From: Ichthyosporea sp. XGB-2017a | Lineage: Eukaryota > Opisthokonta > Ichthyosporea | Reading direction: 5' to 3' | NCBI GenBank assembly: GCA_002811675.1 | Contig: PDIM01000023.1 | Span: 1 to 60,435, forward strand | Length of the DNA stretch: 60,435 nt | Shown here: one piece after another, positions 1 through 11,795 of the stretch | How the letters are laid out: every line of letters begins with the position of its first letter | How positions within the stretch are numbered: position 1 is the stretch's first letter | Made by a program: the position numbers and the translations under genes | Notes under the pieces: model-generated | What the model was told of the DNA's origin: nothing | The model's input: the letters and a program-made list of their open reading frames with translations, nothing else | Database searches by the model: none

Positions 1-244
1 GCAGACGTAGTCCCAGCACTCAGCAGGGACTCAGGGAGCCGACTTCAGCCAAACTTGGAAATTGCAGGAAGGTGTGGCTTTTTCCTTTTTCCCCTGCTTT
101 TTTTTTTTGTTCTGGAAATTGTTTTGTTTAGTCCTGCCTGCTTTTCTTGCAGGTATAAAATTGCGCAAACCCCACGGTTTTCTCTATGCTTTTTGGATTG
201 TACTGATTTTTATTGTTTGTCAACGGAAGGACTGAAACTTTTAG

Positions 245-1390
<1,146 letters not shown>

Positions 1391-1492
1391 ATTGCTTCCA
1401 TCCACTTCCTCCCTTTTTACACAGGAAGCGAGTCTTTTGCTTTAAATAAATGTGCTTTTATTGAACACCCGTACTGGCTGAATTGGCATTTA

Positions 1493-2846
1493 CTACCGAG
1501 TCTTCTTTAAAACAGCGCCTGGTAGCAAATCATGAATCTTGCTTCTGAGCTTCTGCACAACCTTCTCGGGTGGGTCGTTGGGGGATAGAACCATGTTTAT
1601 GGGGGTTTGCACTGGACAGCGCATAATGTCATCATTGTGGTAGATCGAAAGTATAGAAGCTTTCACGGGCCCGTGTGGATAAGCTCTCGGAATAAGAATC
1701 TTTACAACTCCATAAAAACTTCTAGAGCACAAAAGAAGGCCTAAGCAATGAATCAAAGGTCAGTAAAAAGCATTCACTCTTTCTAGCTAATATCCAAATA
1801 ATAAAACAGGCACTTACATACTGCGCAAAGCTCCTTCGTAAAATCGGAGTCATATTCCAACACCGATTCACGAAAGCTGGCTACTAAGGCCCTTGCCAAT
1901 AGCTCCCTGTGGGACATTTCCAGTCTTTCACGTGGAGTGACTACATCCTTTTCAAACAACCTTTCACAATGCTCCAATTTCTGGGCCAGGGAGCCAATTT
2001 CATCCAAATTATCTAATGCCTTGTGAGGTCCTTTTAGCTTCGGATGAGGCTTGAATGTAGAATAACACTATATATGCAACACACAAACGTTGAAACAAAC
2101 AAAGTGCATTTTTTAGAAAAGTGTCACAAATTTACATTTGGGAACACCCCCCCCCCCACCAAAAAAAAAAAAAAGAATCTACTACTTACCTCATAAGCTT
2201 CTAACTCCATTAATACAAACGAAAACACCACAAGGGAAGAATATGTTACGTCGTCGTCAAGCAATGAAGCTTCTTTTAGAACATTGCCTTCTGCATCATA
2301 GTCAATGCGCACAGTGACTGTAATAGCCCCATGTGCATATTCGATAAGTTCCGAAGAATCCACAGTCACCCGCTCTTTCCCCACCACATCAATAAGCTCT
2401 GTTAATTCATTCACAAGAGCTTTGTTTTTCAGATTTTTCAAAACAGTTGCCAGTTCAAATTTCTTATACTGGTCTAACAGCACTAAAATACTCTTTAGCA
2501 AAACTTTAGACCCACCTTCCATAGCAACTTCGTTTACTGACCTCAGATCTGGAATGAAAGCCAGCTCTTCCAGAATGAAATCAGGAATCAAATAATCATC
2601 TTTACTTAAACAAATGACACCCCACGTTCTTTGTTTCAAGCAATATGGTACACCAACAAAAAAGCGATCACAATGCCCCAGCTGTAAATCACCCGCCTTT
2701 CCCCAATGAGGACGACTGAACATAAATCTCTCCTCAAAACGACTATACCTAGTTAATTCAAGCAAATTTGACTGAATATGCCCGCTGCATGTACTAGCAA
2801 CTAGGTCGTCAATCACGTCCATTTCCGAAAAATCCTCCATATTCAA
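1493..2846 (-). CDS. BABAM2: BRISC and BRCA1-A complex scaffold BABAM2 (BRE/BRCC45)
   Basis: Three exons: 2190-2846, 1818-2067 and 1493-1740, giving 384 residues; human BRE has 383. The splice phases close exactly with donors GTAAGT and acceptors ATAG and TTAG. Recognisable family segments are CDRFFVGVPY and PDFILEELAFIPD in the first UEV-like domain, then ESVLEYDSDFTKEL and ILIPRAYPHGP in the second. In known systems BRE is the non-catalytic scaffold that holds the BRCC36 deubiquitinase in the BRISC and BRCA1-A complexes, specific for K63-linked ubiquitin. A second Met at codon 3 is an alternative start. The downstream neighbour ADH5 is convergent, with about 100 nt between stops. The ortholog call rests on conserved segments recalled from the human protein. 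Confidence 0.85.
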
Positions 2847-3265
2847 CAGAGGTTGCCTTTCAGAATAAACAAAACCTACCCAAGTGTTTGCTCTTTCCCA
2901 TCACCCTTAAAACACAGACAAACTTCCCCGCCAATACGTACATCCACCGCACCACTCCAAAGCAACTGAATCTCCAATCACACACGTCTCAGTAGTCTGC
3001 ACAGCTGGTGAAATAGCAACGGCCCCAGCGAGTTATAAGTACATAACCACAACCCTCCTCTCCCTCTCTTTCATAAACCAGAAAATTCGCATTACATTAC
3101 ATTACACATGTTTTTCTTTAGTTATGAAGCATAATATATTTATGTAGTTTATAAATTTTAAAAGATTACAGAATGTCAAAAGTTCATAAAGCAAATGACA
3201 TTGAATGTTGGAATTGATGGAAATGAATGTGATTAGGAGGATCTGATGGTCATGGTGTTCACATG
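2847..3265. other. Intergenic, AT-rich
   Basis: This stretch lies between the BABAM2 start and the stop of the HspQ/YccV-domain gene, both on the minus strand. It should hold the BABAM2 promoter and the 3' end of the other transcript. I see no further coding signal. Confidence 0.5.
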
Positions 3266-4276
3266 TTACTCTACAATATGATATAAAGCTGAGCTGAAGA
3301 AGAAGTAAGGGTGCCAGCGGAAATAGCAACAGCAATCTTGCTCGTCGGAAATAGCTTTACGGTTCTTAGTCGAAAGAAAACAAGGATATTATCGCATACA
3401 TAGAAATAATTTACACGTGTTATGTATGGTTGGCATTGAACTATACATATTTTCCCTTCTCAAAGCCTTTGAAAGGGATCTCTTCATGCTTGTGAATGGG
3501 AAATCCTATGAGAGGGCCTTCTGCCAGATAAGGATGAACTTGCTCATGACTCACTACAAATTAGCCAATTTCAAACCCATTAGCTACCAACAATACAGTG
3601 AGACAAAGATTTTCTTTTTCGTTTCTTAAAGTCGCCTAAAACTTACCATATTTCATACAGCTTTCGCCCTTCTGAAGATCCGATGATTGAATAAATACTA
3701 GATATCTTTGATTAGCCACCTTTTTTTGTTTGTTATAGATAATTAGAAGGTAAGTAAATATTTTATCTGTAGACTGAAGCATTAGGATACTAGCACTGGG
3801 AGAAAAGACATATTCTTACATTATTCCTTTTGTCATCTTCTGTATCAATAATCACACCTCGGTAACCTTCATTAACAGAAAAACAAACGAACAGGCAAAC
3901 GAAGAACATGTAAGCTTCTCTTTCCTCAGCAGTGGTACTTTAATTGCACTGTTTCAGTGGTTATACCAACCTGTTTTGCTATGAATAAATACAGTTCCAG
4001 GCTCCAAAGGGGCCCTCGCTTGAATTAACTTTCCTATAGTGGTTAATCTTGGGCTCTTTTCACTTCTCTTGGAAGTTCGAACGCCACGCTTTGGGATCCA
4101 ACTACATGCAGAAGACTGAGGTTACGCGTACAACAACATCCAAATACAGCAAGAAAAATATTAGTCCTCGGCAAGCATTACAAAGGCAGTTCCTTATTCT
4201 ACTATTAACGTACAACACCGATTGAAACTGGCCTAAGGACCTTAAAATCCGTTAGACGACAAATTGTATTACTCAT
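3266..4276 (-). CDS. HspQ/YccV-like domain protein, probably mitochondrial
   Basis: Assembled by hand from six short exons: 4214-4276, 3971-4115, 3820-3866, 3647-3719, 3447-3553 and 3266-3364, about 177 residues. All phases join in frame. The N-terminus is basic and hydroxylated (RPVSIGV, WIPKRGVRTSKRSEKS), like a mitochondrial presequence. The core reads GTVFIHSKTGYRGVI, then RYLVFIQSSD, then YVSHEQVHPYL, matching the hemimethylated-DNA-binding HspQ/YccV fold found in POLDIP2 and FBXO21. No ApaG domain follows, unlike POLDIP2. The last exon is the weakest: without it the frame ends a codon later at a TAG at 3441-3443, giving about 147 residues. Function is unknown; in relatives the fold is linked to mitochondrial quality control. 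Confidence 0.6.
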
Positions 4277-4958
4277 TTGGGCGGATAAACTATTGGCAAA
4301 TCTAATATCAGAAACAGGAAGATCAATACCAAATGAGAAAGACTGGAATCGGGACAACACTTTCTTCCACAATTTTATATAGAAAACAAATTCAAAACAC
4401 ACAATCTGCAGGCAACGCGTCAAATCAATCGCACAGCACAACCCCAATAAGCCACTGCCTACAATCCCAAGCACTGCACTACTTCACTCCCTTCCTTACT
4501 CTGAGGCTGTTGAGTGTTGATCACATTTCACAACTACAAGAAGGCAAAAGAAATAACCAGCCAGTACAAGGCTTCAGAACTGAAACAGGGCGCTGTGCAA
4601 ATTTGGCACTCCTGGTCGTCCCATAGGCCATACGTATACGCTCCTCCCCCCCTGACCCCCAGGCCCCAGCCCTGCTCGGGCTGCTCCTAGCTCCCCGGCC
4701 CTATAGTAATTGTTAATAAATCCCTGCTATAACCCTAATGGTATCCTTACGCGCAGTTCCTGGTAGACGTGGCAGCACAGCAGCAATTCTCCTTGGATGG
4801 ATCTCCGCTCTTGACTCGCTCCCTGTCATTTCCTTCCCCCCACCCCCCCCCCCAAGTCTTTCTTTCTTTCTTCCACCCTTGTTAAGCTTCGAGAACAGAA
4901 GATTTAGACTAGTACCAACCAGTGTGTGTGTGTGTGTGTGTTTGTTGCTTATTTGTAG
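4277..4958. other. Divergent promoter region with GC-rich patch
   Basis: Lies between the HspQ/YccV-domain gene and SEC22, which point away from each other. It holds a C-rich patch around 4645-4700, a C run near 4838 and a (TG)n microsatellite at about 4921-4940 just upstream of SEC22. No coding signal. Confidence 0.5.
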
Positions 4959-5777
4959 ATGATTAGACTAACTATTATTGCGAGACTCACCGACGGGTTG
5001 CCCCTCGCGGCTTCCATGGAGGATGAACACGATGATGGGGGTCTTGCGGAATATAAAGCTCAGGCGAAAATGTTATTTAAGAAGCTCAATGAATCTTCAC
5101 CGAATAGATGCTCGATCGAAAGTGGTCACTATGTTTTTCATTATGCGATTGAGTACGGGGTATGCTATTTAACGTTGGTGGACAAATCTTATCCAAAAAG
5201 GCTTGCGTACAGCTATCTAGAAGAATTGCAAAAGCAGTTTCAGATGGAATATGGTGGGGAAGTGGGAACCGTTGCGAGACCTTATGCTTTCATTAAGTTC
5301 GGTAAGTAGGAAGAAGCACAAATCATTTTGTATAGTGGGCGACGACAATGGTACTAATATGAGTTGTTTCAGACACATTTATTCAAAAAACGAAAAAAGC
5401 GTATATGGATACGAGAGCACAAAGAAACTTGACAAAGCTTAATGGAGAGCTGCAAGATGTACAGAGAATTATGACGCAAAACATTCAAGATGTGTTGGGG
5501 CGAGGAGAGAAGCTTGATCGTAAGTGCAAAGGGCTAAGGCCATTGCTTGCATGTGTTTGGTAAACTTTGTGTGGGATTGTGCTCTAACCTTGTCTTGTCT
5601 TGTTTTTTTTTTCTAGGCGTTAGCGACATGGCGAGCAATCTTTCTTCTGAATCAAAAAAGTATTTAAAAGATGCCAAGTATATCAATCTCCAGGCTTTGT
5701 ATCGCAAATACGGACCGGTAGCTGTCGTATGCTCTGCCTTTTTGTTTGTACTTTATCTAAGATTCTGGTGGTTCTAA
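4959..5777 (+). CDS. SEC22: R-SNARE SEC22
   Basis: Vesicle SNARE for ER-Golgi transport. Three exons, 4959-5301, 5373-5519 and 5617-5777, give 216 residues, against 215 for human SEC22B. The N-terminal longin domain starts [17 protein letters not shown] and runs to about residue 115 (RPYAFIKFD). The SNARE motif follows over about 130-190 ([13 protein letters not shown], then LGRGEKLDR, with the zero-layer arginine in the last). A C-terminal membrane anchor ends in LRFWWF, close to RFWWL in animals. Introns are about 70-100 nt with GTAAGT donors. All parts of a functional SNARE are present. Confidence 0.95.
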
Positions 5778-6151
5778 AGCATTTAAGATTTTTATGTTTC
5801 CGTAAACTTCATAAATGAAAAGCAATTTCAGTAAGGGAAAACCAAAAAAAAAAAAGCTATTTAATTTCTTTCTTTATATATAAGCACCTTTTACAAATGG
5901 TGAATGAGAACCACAAGTAGCTTTAAACCATCTCATTCTCCTTGATTAAGGCCTTATCTCCCATCCTTTGAAGTACGCCCTGTTCCTTCGACAATCTCAG
6001 TTTTCTGAATATTGTGCCCTCGAACAACACTTCAAACTATCCTGTTATGTCTTTTTTGAAAAAGTAAACTACTTCTATAAACATGCTTTCCTTAGCTTAA
6101 ATTAAGGCTCGGCACTTCCATTTCCTTTCCTTCTTTTTAACAGTTACCTAT
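5778..6151. other. Convergent 3' intergenic
   Basis: Sits between the 3' ends of SEC22 and HGH1, with A runs and AATGAAA-type sites that may act in 3' end formation. No gene seen. Confidence 0.5.
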
Positions 6152-7333
6152 TTATTCGGGCTTTGAGGCTGCAGGATCCTCTTTTTGTGTTTCTGTATTC
6201 TTTGTTTGTTCCTCCTCTTCAGACCCATTGTTTGCAATCTCTAGCTTTTTAATAAATTCTTCGGGCACATCTACTTCTTTCAAGTTGTCATGATGAATAG
6301 GATCCCCCATCAAAAGGTCAACTAAATTGCAGATGACGGCGTCGCATTCTTCGCTCTTTTCCCATTTATGAAGTTCCCTGATGATAACGTAACAATTCTT
6401 ATCCTGCAAGTAAATGCGCCCCCTTTTCGTTGTGCAAAGTTGATAAACTCCTTCAAGAAGCATCAGTCTAATATTTTCATTGGCTTCTCGGGCTTTATCT
6501 TCGGGTAAATATTGAAGTGCATCTGGCAGCTTTTCCATATCATCGTCGTCAAGCTCTTCGGGGCCAGCGAGAGGTAGCAAAAGATATGTCAGCAGATCAA
6601 CTTCATCGCTTAATAGCCATTCATGTCTTGTTTCATCAAAAGTACAGTTGCGCAACATAGCGGCAACCCCCTCTCTACGAGTTTCGCTCACATGAGAAGT
6701 AAACGGAAGCAGCTTTTGAAATATGGAGCCTTCTCTCTTCATAATTATCTTTCGGCCAACAGGAAGCTGCGCGATGTTACCAAAGACTGAAGCCAAATGA
6801 TCTAAGGTGCACTTGACTTTGTTATACTTTTCATTTACAAAACAGGACAAAAGCCTAACAACATCTTTCCCTTCCAAGTCTCCCTCGCGGACTCTCAACA
6901 ATTTAATACACCCCTTTTCAAGCCTGGTCAGATTACGCAACAGTGCCCCTGCCAAGTCAGCATCGGGGTCAATTTCATTCGTAATAATAGCCATAATAAT
7001 ATCGAAAACTTCTCTATGATCAATGAGTTCCAGTGCATAGACGTCTTCTATGGACAAGTTCACGAGTGCACCCAGGCAGTCATACTTGACATTTGCTCTC
7101 TTTGCTTCAATAAGACACTTAATAATATTCTTCAAAAGATCCTCCTTTACTGAAAGCAATGCTTTTCTACCATCTGGAGATCCTGTCAACTGAAAAACAT
7201 TCGACAAAGCCACCATGGCAACTTTTGGATTTTCATCTAACATAAACGACACGAGCTCTTTCAAAACCCCAGTAACATCATTTCCCGCTGGGCTCGCATT
7301 GGAATCAGCCTGCACCTTCTCAGTATCTGCCAT
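6152..7333 (-). CDS. HGH1: HGH1-family armadillo-repeat protein
   Basis: Single exon, 393 residues. HGH1 (FAM203/BRP16) is a cytosolic helical-repeat adaptor that helps the chaperonin CCT fold translation elongation factor 2. The family-defining segment is LPLAGPEELDDDDMEKLP followed by LQYLPEDKARE and RLMLLEGVYQLCTTKRGR, at about 255-315. The N-terminal two thirds is a run of armadillo-like helices (VAMVALSNVFQLTG, LGALVNLSIEDVYA, LAGALLRNLTRLEKG). The tail is acidic and low-complexity. The start is the first Met (MADTEKVQ) after upstream stops. It is divergent from PRMT3 with a shared promoter of about 450 nt. Confidence 0.9.
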   Translation of the reverse strand: MADTEKVQADSNASPAGNDVTGVLKELVSFMLDENPKVAMVALSNVFQLTGSPDGRKALLSVKEDLLKNIIKCLIEAKRANVKYDCLGALVNLSIEDVYALELIDHREVFDIIMAIITNEIDPDADLAGALLRNLTRLEKGCIKLLRVREGDLEGKDVVRLLSCFVNEKYNKVKCTLDHLASVFGNIAQLPVGRKIIMKREGSIFQKLLPFTSHVSETRREGVAAMLRNCTFDETRHEWLLSDEVDLLTYLLLPLAGPEELDDDDMEKLPDALQYLPEDKAREANENIRLMLLEGVYQLCTTKRGRIYLQDKNCYVIIRELHKWEKSEECDAVICNLVDLLMGDPIHHDNLKEVDVPEEFIKKLEIANNGSEEEEQTKNTETQKEDPAASKPE

Positions 7334-7781
7334 CTTTAAAAAGTCAAATATAAAATAACTTTACTTCTACACTATACACTACCAATCACCAAACCAACCA
7401 GCCCTTATTCCCAAATCTCACTTAATGCTTTACAAAGACAACAAATTAACACTCCTGTCCCTCTGTCCCTTCGTGGCTTAATAAGTAATAAATTGTAAAT
7501 GAAATTTCAGCACTCCACGTGAGGAGGACCTCCACCCCTGATCAGCTGCCCCATACATATTGTATGGCGAAATTCTACTTCTTTTTGATGTATAATGTAT
7601 ACTTTATTTTATTTTGTGTACTGGGGGCTATGGTCCCTTAAAACTATTTTCCCGTTATTTTATTAGCGTGCGGTGTTGTTTGTGTTGAAGGCAATTGATT
7701 TATCAATTCAGAGTGGTGTGGTTGATTTGTTTGTTATTCTTTTTTGAAAGAGTAGTAAAGAGTGATCAGAGTTGGGGAAAT
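7334..7781. promoter_or_regulatory. Divergent promoter HGH1/PRMT3
   Basis: About 450 nt between two outward-facing genes. An open frame runs into PRMT3 from 7695 but encodes a hydrophobic leader foreign to PRMT3; I treat it as 5' leader. No defined element recognised beyond AT richness. Confidence 0.4.
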
Positions 7782-9428
7782 ATGAGTCAGATTAATAATG
7801 AATATGGGTGTGGGGTGGCCGCTAACAACGAGGAAGAGTGGGATGACTGGGAGGGGGAAGATGAACCTGCCGTTTGTTTGTTTTGCGAAGAGATAGAAAC
7901 GTCAGTAGAGAAGTGCCTTACGCATATGAAAGAGAAGCACTCATGTGATATTGTATCTGAGTTTGAGAAATTAAAACTTGATACATATGATTGCATTAAG
8001 CTGATCAATTATATGCGAGCTGAAAAGGATACCTTATCTCTTGGAAATGCCTTCGTTATCCCTTCTGCATCTGTGTGGGATAAGGAAGAGTATCTGAAAC
8101 CAGTGCTCGAATCAGACTCACTTCTTATGTTTGACTATGAGGAGGCCTATGAGAGCATAGAGAAAGATTTTAGCTCAGACAAAGACAGCAGCCATTCGAA
8201 TGAAGTTGTGGCCGATGAAGCTTCAGCTCTAAGAAACCAGCTTAAGGAGGCACAAATGGCCGCCAAAATGGCCGAAATGCAGTTGTCGGAAGTTACAGAG
8301 CGACTATGCCAATTGCAGACTGTGTTCGAGAATATGGTTGGAGGAGAGGCAGAAGAAAGCGGAGATGAATCTAATTCTTCTGAAAGTGAGGACGAAGACG
8401 AAAACAAGAACCTATCAGATTACTTTCAGAGCTATTCTCACTTTGGTATTCATGAAGATATGCTCAAAGACAAGATTAGAACAGATTCGTATCGCGACTT
8501 TATGTACAAGAACAAGTCATTTTTTGAAAATAAGGTTGTTTTGGATGTTGGGTGTGGTACTAGTATACTGTCAATGTTTGCGGCAAATTGTGGGGCAAGT
8601 GAAGTCATCGGCGTTGATATGTCCAATATTGTCTCTCATGCTAGAAAGATCGTTAAAGCAAATAGCTTGGACGACAAGATAACCATTGTAAGAGGAAAAA
8701 TTGAAGAAACAGACATTACTCAGTATATCAAGCGTGATTTGAAGAAGGTTGATATTATTATCTCGGAGTGGATGGGCTATTATCTGCTCTTTGAATCAAT
8801 GCTTGACAGTGTGCTCTACGCCAGAGACCAATGGCTGAACCCTGAAGGAGGGGTTGTTCATCCTGATGTTTCGACTATTTATTTGTCGGCTGCCAACTTG
8901 GAAGTGCGAGTTAATGAAAGCATTGAATTTTGGAACGACGTGTATGGCTTCGATATGACTCCTGTTAAAGATTCTGTTTACAAGGAGGCTTTTGTGGAGA
9001 TTGTGGGAGAAGATAAAATAGTTTCACAACCATTTTGCCTTAAAACCATCGATGCCAATACTGTGAAGATTAAAGAATTGGAATTTGTGGAGGAATTTAG
9101 TTTGGTGGTCAACTGCAAAGGCGATAATGTAGATAGTGAGAAGTGTGTGGTTGTAAATGCCTTGGTAGGGTACTTTGATTCCTTTTTCGAAACTGGATGT
9201 GAAAACCCTGTGTACTTTAGCACAGGCCCTGATGCTACCAGTACTCACTGGAAGCAAACTGTCCTTTACCTAGAAAATCCTCTGCATTGCCAGCACGGCG
9301 ATCTCATCAACGGGTCCATCGAATTCAAACGACTATCTACCAACCACCGTGGCCTTTCGTTTAACCTCAGCTACAGTCTTTCCAGTCAGCCAGGCAATAC
9401 CTATACCCAGACCTTTATCCTTGAATAA
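7782..9428 (+). CDS. PRMT3: Protein arginine N-methyltransferase 3
   Basis: Type I arginine methyltransferase that uses SAM; in animals and fission yeast it acts on ribosomal protein uS5. Single exon, 548 residues from the Met at MSQINNEYG. I chose it over the in-frame Met at 7695 because the added 29 residues look like leader and the family starts with an acidic stretch. The N-terminal C2H2 zinc finger has Cys32, Cys35, His48 and His53. SAM motif I, near residue 252, reads LDVGCGTSILSMF, where the usual GCGTG has Ser as its last residue. The double-E loop SEWMGYYLLFESM near 327 and the THW loop near 487 are intact. An acidic patch lies between the finger and the catalytic core. Confidence 0.95.
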   Translation: MSQINNEYGCGVAANNEEEWDDWEGEDEPAVCLFCEEIETSVEKCLTHMKEKHSCDIVSEFEKLKLDTYDCIKLINYMRAEKDTLSLGNAFVIPSASVWDKEEYLKPVLESDSLLMFDYEEAYESIEKDFSSDKDSSHSNEVVADEASALRNQLKEAQMAAKMAEMQLSEVTERLCQLQTVFENMVGGEAEESGDESNSSESEDEDENKNLSDYFQSYSHFGIHEDMLKDKIRTDSYRDFMYKNKSFFENKVVLDVGCGTSILSMFAANCGASEVIGVDMSNIVSHARKIVKANSLDDKITIVRGKIEETDITQYIKRDLKKVDIIISEWMGYYLLFESMLDSVLYARDQWLNPEGGVVHPDVSTIYLSAANLEVRVNESIEFWNDVYGFDMTPVKDSVYKEAFVEIVGEDKIVSQPFCLKTIDANTVKIKELEFVEEFSLVVNCKGDNVDSEKCVVVNALVGYFDSFFETGCENPVYFSTGPDATSTHWKQTVLYLENPLHCQHGDLINGSIEFKRLSTNHRGLSFNLSYSLSSQPGNTYTQTFILE

Positions 9429-9493
9429 ACAAAGCACAGAGATAACTGCAGAACACTTCGAATCCCCACTGCAACAGAAAATGAAAGAAATAA

Positions 9494-9545
9494 TGTCGAG
9501 GCTAGGCCTCGCACGAATTTTTAAAATTTTTGTCGAGGCTTTTGG
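9494..9545. repeat. Imperfect inverted repeat 3' of PRMT3
   Basis: GCCTCG at 9506-9511 can pair with CGAGGC at 9534-9539 around an AT-rich loop of A and T runs. A smaller nested hairpin (GAGGC-TAG-GCCTC) overlaps it. It may be a 3'-UTR structure or a relic; no known element recognised. Confidence 0.35.
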
Positions 9546-9660
9546 CATTTTCTTTTTCTTTTTCTTTATTTTTTCAAATGTTGTTGGCTGATTTAGTTTT
9601 GATTTAGTTAGGTCGGAAAATGGATTTAAATGTCTGTTGCAGCAATCTGTATTAGTAACA

Positions 9661-11121
9661 ATGACTGTCAACCAAATAGCTACCATATCCCTTCCGACAT
9701 TTTATGTAAGGGACCTATCCAGCAGGGATGTGGAATGTCCCGAAGACGGAGTTGATGAGGACGATCGTGTGATAGTTTATTTCCCCAAAGAGGTATCAAT
9801 GGTTTCTTAATGGCACAATTTGACCTTTTGCCTCTTTACTTATTCTTTTCACACATTGTGAACCTATCGCTCTTCTCTGTGTTTAGACTCCGGTAAATGA
9901 ACAATCATTGCTTATTGGGGCGCTAGAAACTTCAAAAGACTTTTTCCAGCTTCTTCCTTGCCCTGAAAATGCCAGTTTTGAAAAGGAGAAAAAGAATGAT
10001 CTGTTACCTGCATTTTGGTCTTGTAGAAGAATGAATATTCTTTATGCTGAAGTTGAACAATGTGCATTTGTAAGTATTAAATCTTCAGAAGGCTGAGCGA
10101 AGGAATGAATACAAAGATTGATAACTTGTGCCCTTTTATTTACGTTAGGTGCTCATTGATTCCTTTGAATGCACCTTTGAAGACATGGCAAGAAGAGTGC
10201 GGGATATTGTGAATGGTATGAAATTTCTTTTTCCATCGCTAAGCTTTCAGGTAAGATATGTTTGAAGAGTCTCCCTTGAAGTAATGTAAATTGATTTTAT
10301 TCAAAAATCTCTTTTGTTGTACCGGACTCTCAGCTTCTTAAAGACAATCCTTCGAAAAAAACTCTTCATTTTGATTCGGTTCTTGGTTTTTTTCATACAA
10401 TGATTTATAAGCCCATAGTGGCTAAGGATCACCATTGCCCAAAGAAATGTGAGGAAGGGAATCCCTCTACACTGACTTTAGTACACCAACTCGCAGAAAA
10501 TATTGCTGATGGATTCTCTCAAGTAAATGATGTGCTTGGTGTATGCATTATTGACGATAACGAGTACGTGTATATAGTCTTTTTTTCAGCCTTATTCTCT
10601 CTTTAGGATGCAGTAGCTAATTCTAAATATCTATGTGCTTTTCTCCTGCGTGCGATTGATGACACGGATTCCTTTCATAGGGTTATCACATCTACTCTTC
10701 GTAAAAAGTATTCTCTGTGGATTGCTACAAGAGTTGTAAGTTTAAGGGAATCTTCAGGAGAAAACCCAGTATCTCAAGGAAATATAGAAGATGGTTCGTT
10801 TTGCTTGCCAGTATGGGTTGAAAGTATGGATGAAGGCAAAGAGTTCAAGGAGTATAGTACCAATTGCTTTCTTATTATTAAATCTTCAGGTTACTTGAGT
10901 GCGTGTGTTCTGTGTAAATCTGCGAAAGGAGAATTGCCCGGAGCGTTCTTAAAAATTGTAAGTGCAGCTTATACCTTCACTCAATTTAGTTTCAAAAGAC
11001 ATTTTATATTGCTTGTATAGTAACTGTCAGACTTTTTTATAATTTCTTTCTTTATTTTCGATAGACTTCCTTTCTTGATTCTTCTCTTTGGCGTCTCAAG
11101 CTTGGAAGGGCGGTTCTGTAG
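9661..11121 (+). CDS. CCZ1/HPS4-type longin-domain protein
   Basis: Six exons: 9661-9792, 9887-10069, 10149-10250, 10334-10563, 10681-10957 and 11065-11121, giving 326 residues with all phases closing. The N-terminus (LPTFYVRDLSSRD, then DRVIVYFPKET and LIGALETSKDFF) matches the first longin strands of CCZ1. The next exons (VLIDSFECTFEDMARRV) fit its helical part, and the C-terminus ends SLWRLKLGRAVL. CCZ1 with MON1 is the exchange factor that activates Rab7 on late endosomes. At 326 residues it is shorter than human CCZ1 (482). A related CHiPS-family longin protein such as HPS4 remains possible. Confidence 0.5.
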
Positions 11122-11795
11122 CTATTACGTATCAGAAATGTCTAGACTTTTGTTTTCTACGAGAGCGCTGAATTATGGACGCCACTGTTTAGTGCGCGAT
11201 TTTATCCAAATTCTCTCTGGTTAAAGAACACGTTTTCTTCTTTCTCTCACTCTTTCACAACACATCTCTGTCGAAGGGTAATTGGAGAACATCTTGATCA
11301 ACTGGAATTGACATTTGCTCTTCCAACTTTCCCAAAATACTATTGAAAGCTAAATAAAACAGAGTAGAATACAAACGTATAAGACTCCTCGGCCATGCAG
11401 GTAGAAACACAAGATAGGAAAGATAGAAACAAGGATATCCTTGGATAGAAACCTGCACCACGTGACATTCAAACATTCCCTGTTTACCTTTCCTTTTATA
11501 GACACTATAATTATCAAATATATTTCATTGTAACCGCAATATATAAATAATTATTGTACTAAATAATAAATGTTAGTTATTACAGTGTGGAATCTTGGTT
11601 GTTTTGTTTTAGATCAACAGAAACAGGACATGTGCAGCTATCTGTAAAGGTGGATTATAGATTGTGAAGCGGTGTCTTTTTAGGGTGGGGGGGGGGGCTA
11701 TTTTATCTGCTTCTTATTTAATATCAAATCATAGGACATAGAAAATGTGGATGCACTATTGAATAAACCGAGGGAAGGTATAAAAGCGTTAGACC
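11122..11795. other. Intergenic
   Basis: AT-rich spacer between two plus-strand genes, with a G run near 11680-11697. Short frames here show no protein-like features. Confidence 0.5.

Noticed and set aside
4205-4474. GIVGSGLLGLCCAIDL resembling an FAD/NAD Rossmann start
   Set aside because: No cofactor-domain continuation follows, and the 3' part of this frame (from MSNTIC) is better explained as the first exon of the HspQ/YccV-domain gene.
7695-7781. N-terminal hydrophobic leader on PRMT3 that looks like a signal peptide
   Set aside because: PRMT3 is cytosolic, family members begin with the acidic region after MSQ, and the leader has no conserved residue. Treated as 5' leader.
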